Assembly (NCBI GenBank): GCA_030608765.1
Contig: JAUWDN010000090.1
Location: 1 to 5,946, forward strand
From: Promethearchaeota archaeon
Lineage (GTDB): Archaea > Asgardarchaeota > Lokiarchaeia > Sigynarchaeales > SOKP01
DNA length: 5,946 nucleotides
Direction: 5' to 3'
Shown: in pieces, positions 5,412 through 5,946 of the stretch
Numbering within the stretch: the stretch's first letter is position 1
How the letters are laid out: each line of letters starts with the position of its first letter
Translations under genes and position numbers: made by a program
Notes under the pieces: generated by a model
Databases searched by the model: none
The model's input: only the letters and a program-made list of their open reading frames with translations
Told to the model about the DNA's origin: nothing

Positions 5412-5946
5412 CTAAAACCAACCTATTGGTAATCCCAATAGAATTACCGTCAGTTGGATACCAATTGGTATAAATATTGGATTTAATATATTATCTGCGG
5501 TAACTGAGGGTAAATAATCTGTAAGAAAGAAAACTAGAGCACCTATTATAGCATAGATTGGTCCTACAAACACGAGACCAATAATATATGCGACCACAAC
5601 ACCCGCAATAAACCCTTCAATCGATTTAACCTCCTTATTTCTGAGTATTACCTTATGATTTCCAAATCTTCTTCCAATTTATGCCGCAGATGCGTCTGAA
5701 AGACAAGCTATAAGGATTCCCGCAAAAAATATGCGAACATCGGGGATAATTTTTGCCATATAAAGCATGTAAGAAAAGATAATTCCTGTTATAATGTAAA
5801 TTTGAGGCCCCGCAGCGTTTTTTTCTTTATTTCTTAGCATGGATTTTGTTAAGAAATTAAAAACAGAATATTCTGGACCCCAGACTATACGAATTATGTC
5901 GGCTATAATTACGAATGCTAAAGACCCAATTAATGCAAACATAATA
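5412..5946 (-). pseudogene. Polyprenol/dolichol kinase-like membrane protein, edge-truncated, interrupted by in-frame TAA
   Basis: One minus-strand frame runs from the window edge to a TAG at 5412-5414, about 178 codons, broken only by a TAA at 5679-5681. Before the stop are three hydrophobic segments (starting FALIGSLAFVIIAD, IYIITGIIFSYML and FFAGILIACLSD). Directly after it the same frame continues with IGRRFGNHKV, then KSIEGFIAG and two or three more hydrophobic segments ending GLPIGWF. Joined, SDASAA-stop-IGRRFG and KSIEG match the conserved core of the CTP-dependent lipid kinase group (SEC59 dolichol kinase, VTE5 phytol kinase, DGK1), related to phosphatidate cytidylyltransferases. Such enzymes sit in the membrane and phosphorylate an isoprenoid alcohol or diacyl lipid. 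The N-terminal part lies beyond the edge; the ATG at 5940-5942 is probably internal. The intact frame on both sides suggests a very recent nonsense mutation or a base error. The substrate is unknown. Confidence 0.75.
5679..5681 (-). other. In-frame TAA within the lipid-kinase core motif
   Basis: This codon falls between ASAA and IGRRFG, where family members normally carry a sense codon, usually for a hydrophobic or aromatic residue. TAA is one base from TTA (Leu) and TAT or TAC (Tyr), so a single substitution or miscall explains it. There is no frameshift: the codons on both sides are in phase and the downstream 89 codons keep family motifs. TAA ends three other genes in this window, so general reassignment is unlikely. 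Confidence 0.8.

Noticed and set aside
5679..5681. Stop-codon recoding (selenocysteine, pyrrolysine or TAA reassignment) in the lipid kinase
   Set aside because: The codon is TAA, not TGA or TAG, and TAA ends three other genes here; no nearby hairpin stands out. A point mutation or base error is simpler.

Overview
This AT-rich window (roughly 30% GC by eye) reads as a compact, intron-free piece of an Asgard archaeal genome, most likely Lokiarchaeia-like. The main evidence is a very Rab-like small GTPase alongside a stand-alone Roadblock/LC7 protein. Short intergenic spaces, TATA-like AT tracts at archaeal promoter distances, few Shine-Dalgarno sites and a membrane CTP-dependent lipid kinase relative agree with this. 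The assignment is an inference from gene content, not a phylogeny.

Layout. The left edge (43-192, minus) holds a short fragment that looks like the N-terminus of a glycoside hydrolase family 3 enzyme and ends at an early TAA. Next, on the minus strand, is a two-gene unit transcribed from about 2142 leftward: a Roadblock/LC7 protein (1738-2142), then 20 bases later a 484-residue all-helical, HEAT-like protein (263-1717). Divergent from it on the plus strand is an M20-family metallopeptidase homologue (about 2189-3604) whose metal-site motifs are altered at several ligand positions. A gene-free stretch (3605-3946) with a 28-base pure A/T tract follows. The Rab-like GTPase (3947-4519) ends 4 bases from the end of a convergent HAD-IIA phosphatase (4524-5369, minus). 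The right edge (5412-5946, minus) is a polyprenol/dolichol-kinase-like membrane protein, cut by the window edge and interrupted by one in-frame TAA inside a conserved motif.

How they may work together. Roadblock proteins are classic partners or regulators of small GTPases (for example MglB with MglA), so the Roadblock/solenoid pair and the Rab-like GTPase may belong to one signalling or membrane-organisation system, although the M20 gene and a long spacer lie between them. The HAD phosphatase lies just downstream of the lipid-kinase remnant on the same strand, so a link to phosphorylated polyol or isoprenoid metabolism is possible but unproven. I found no CRISPR array, tRNA, rRNA, insertion sequence or obvious phage gene.
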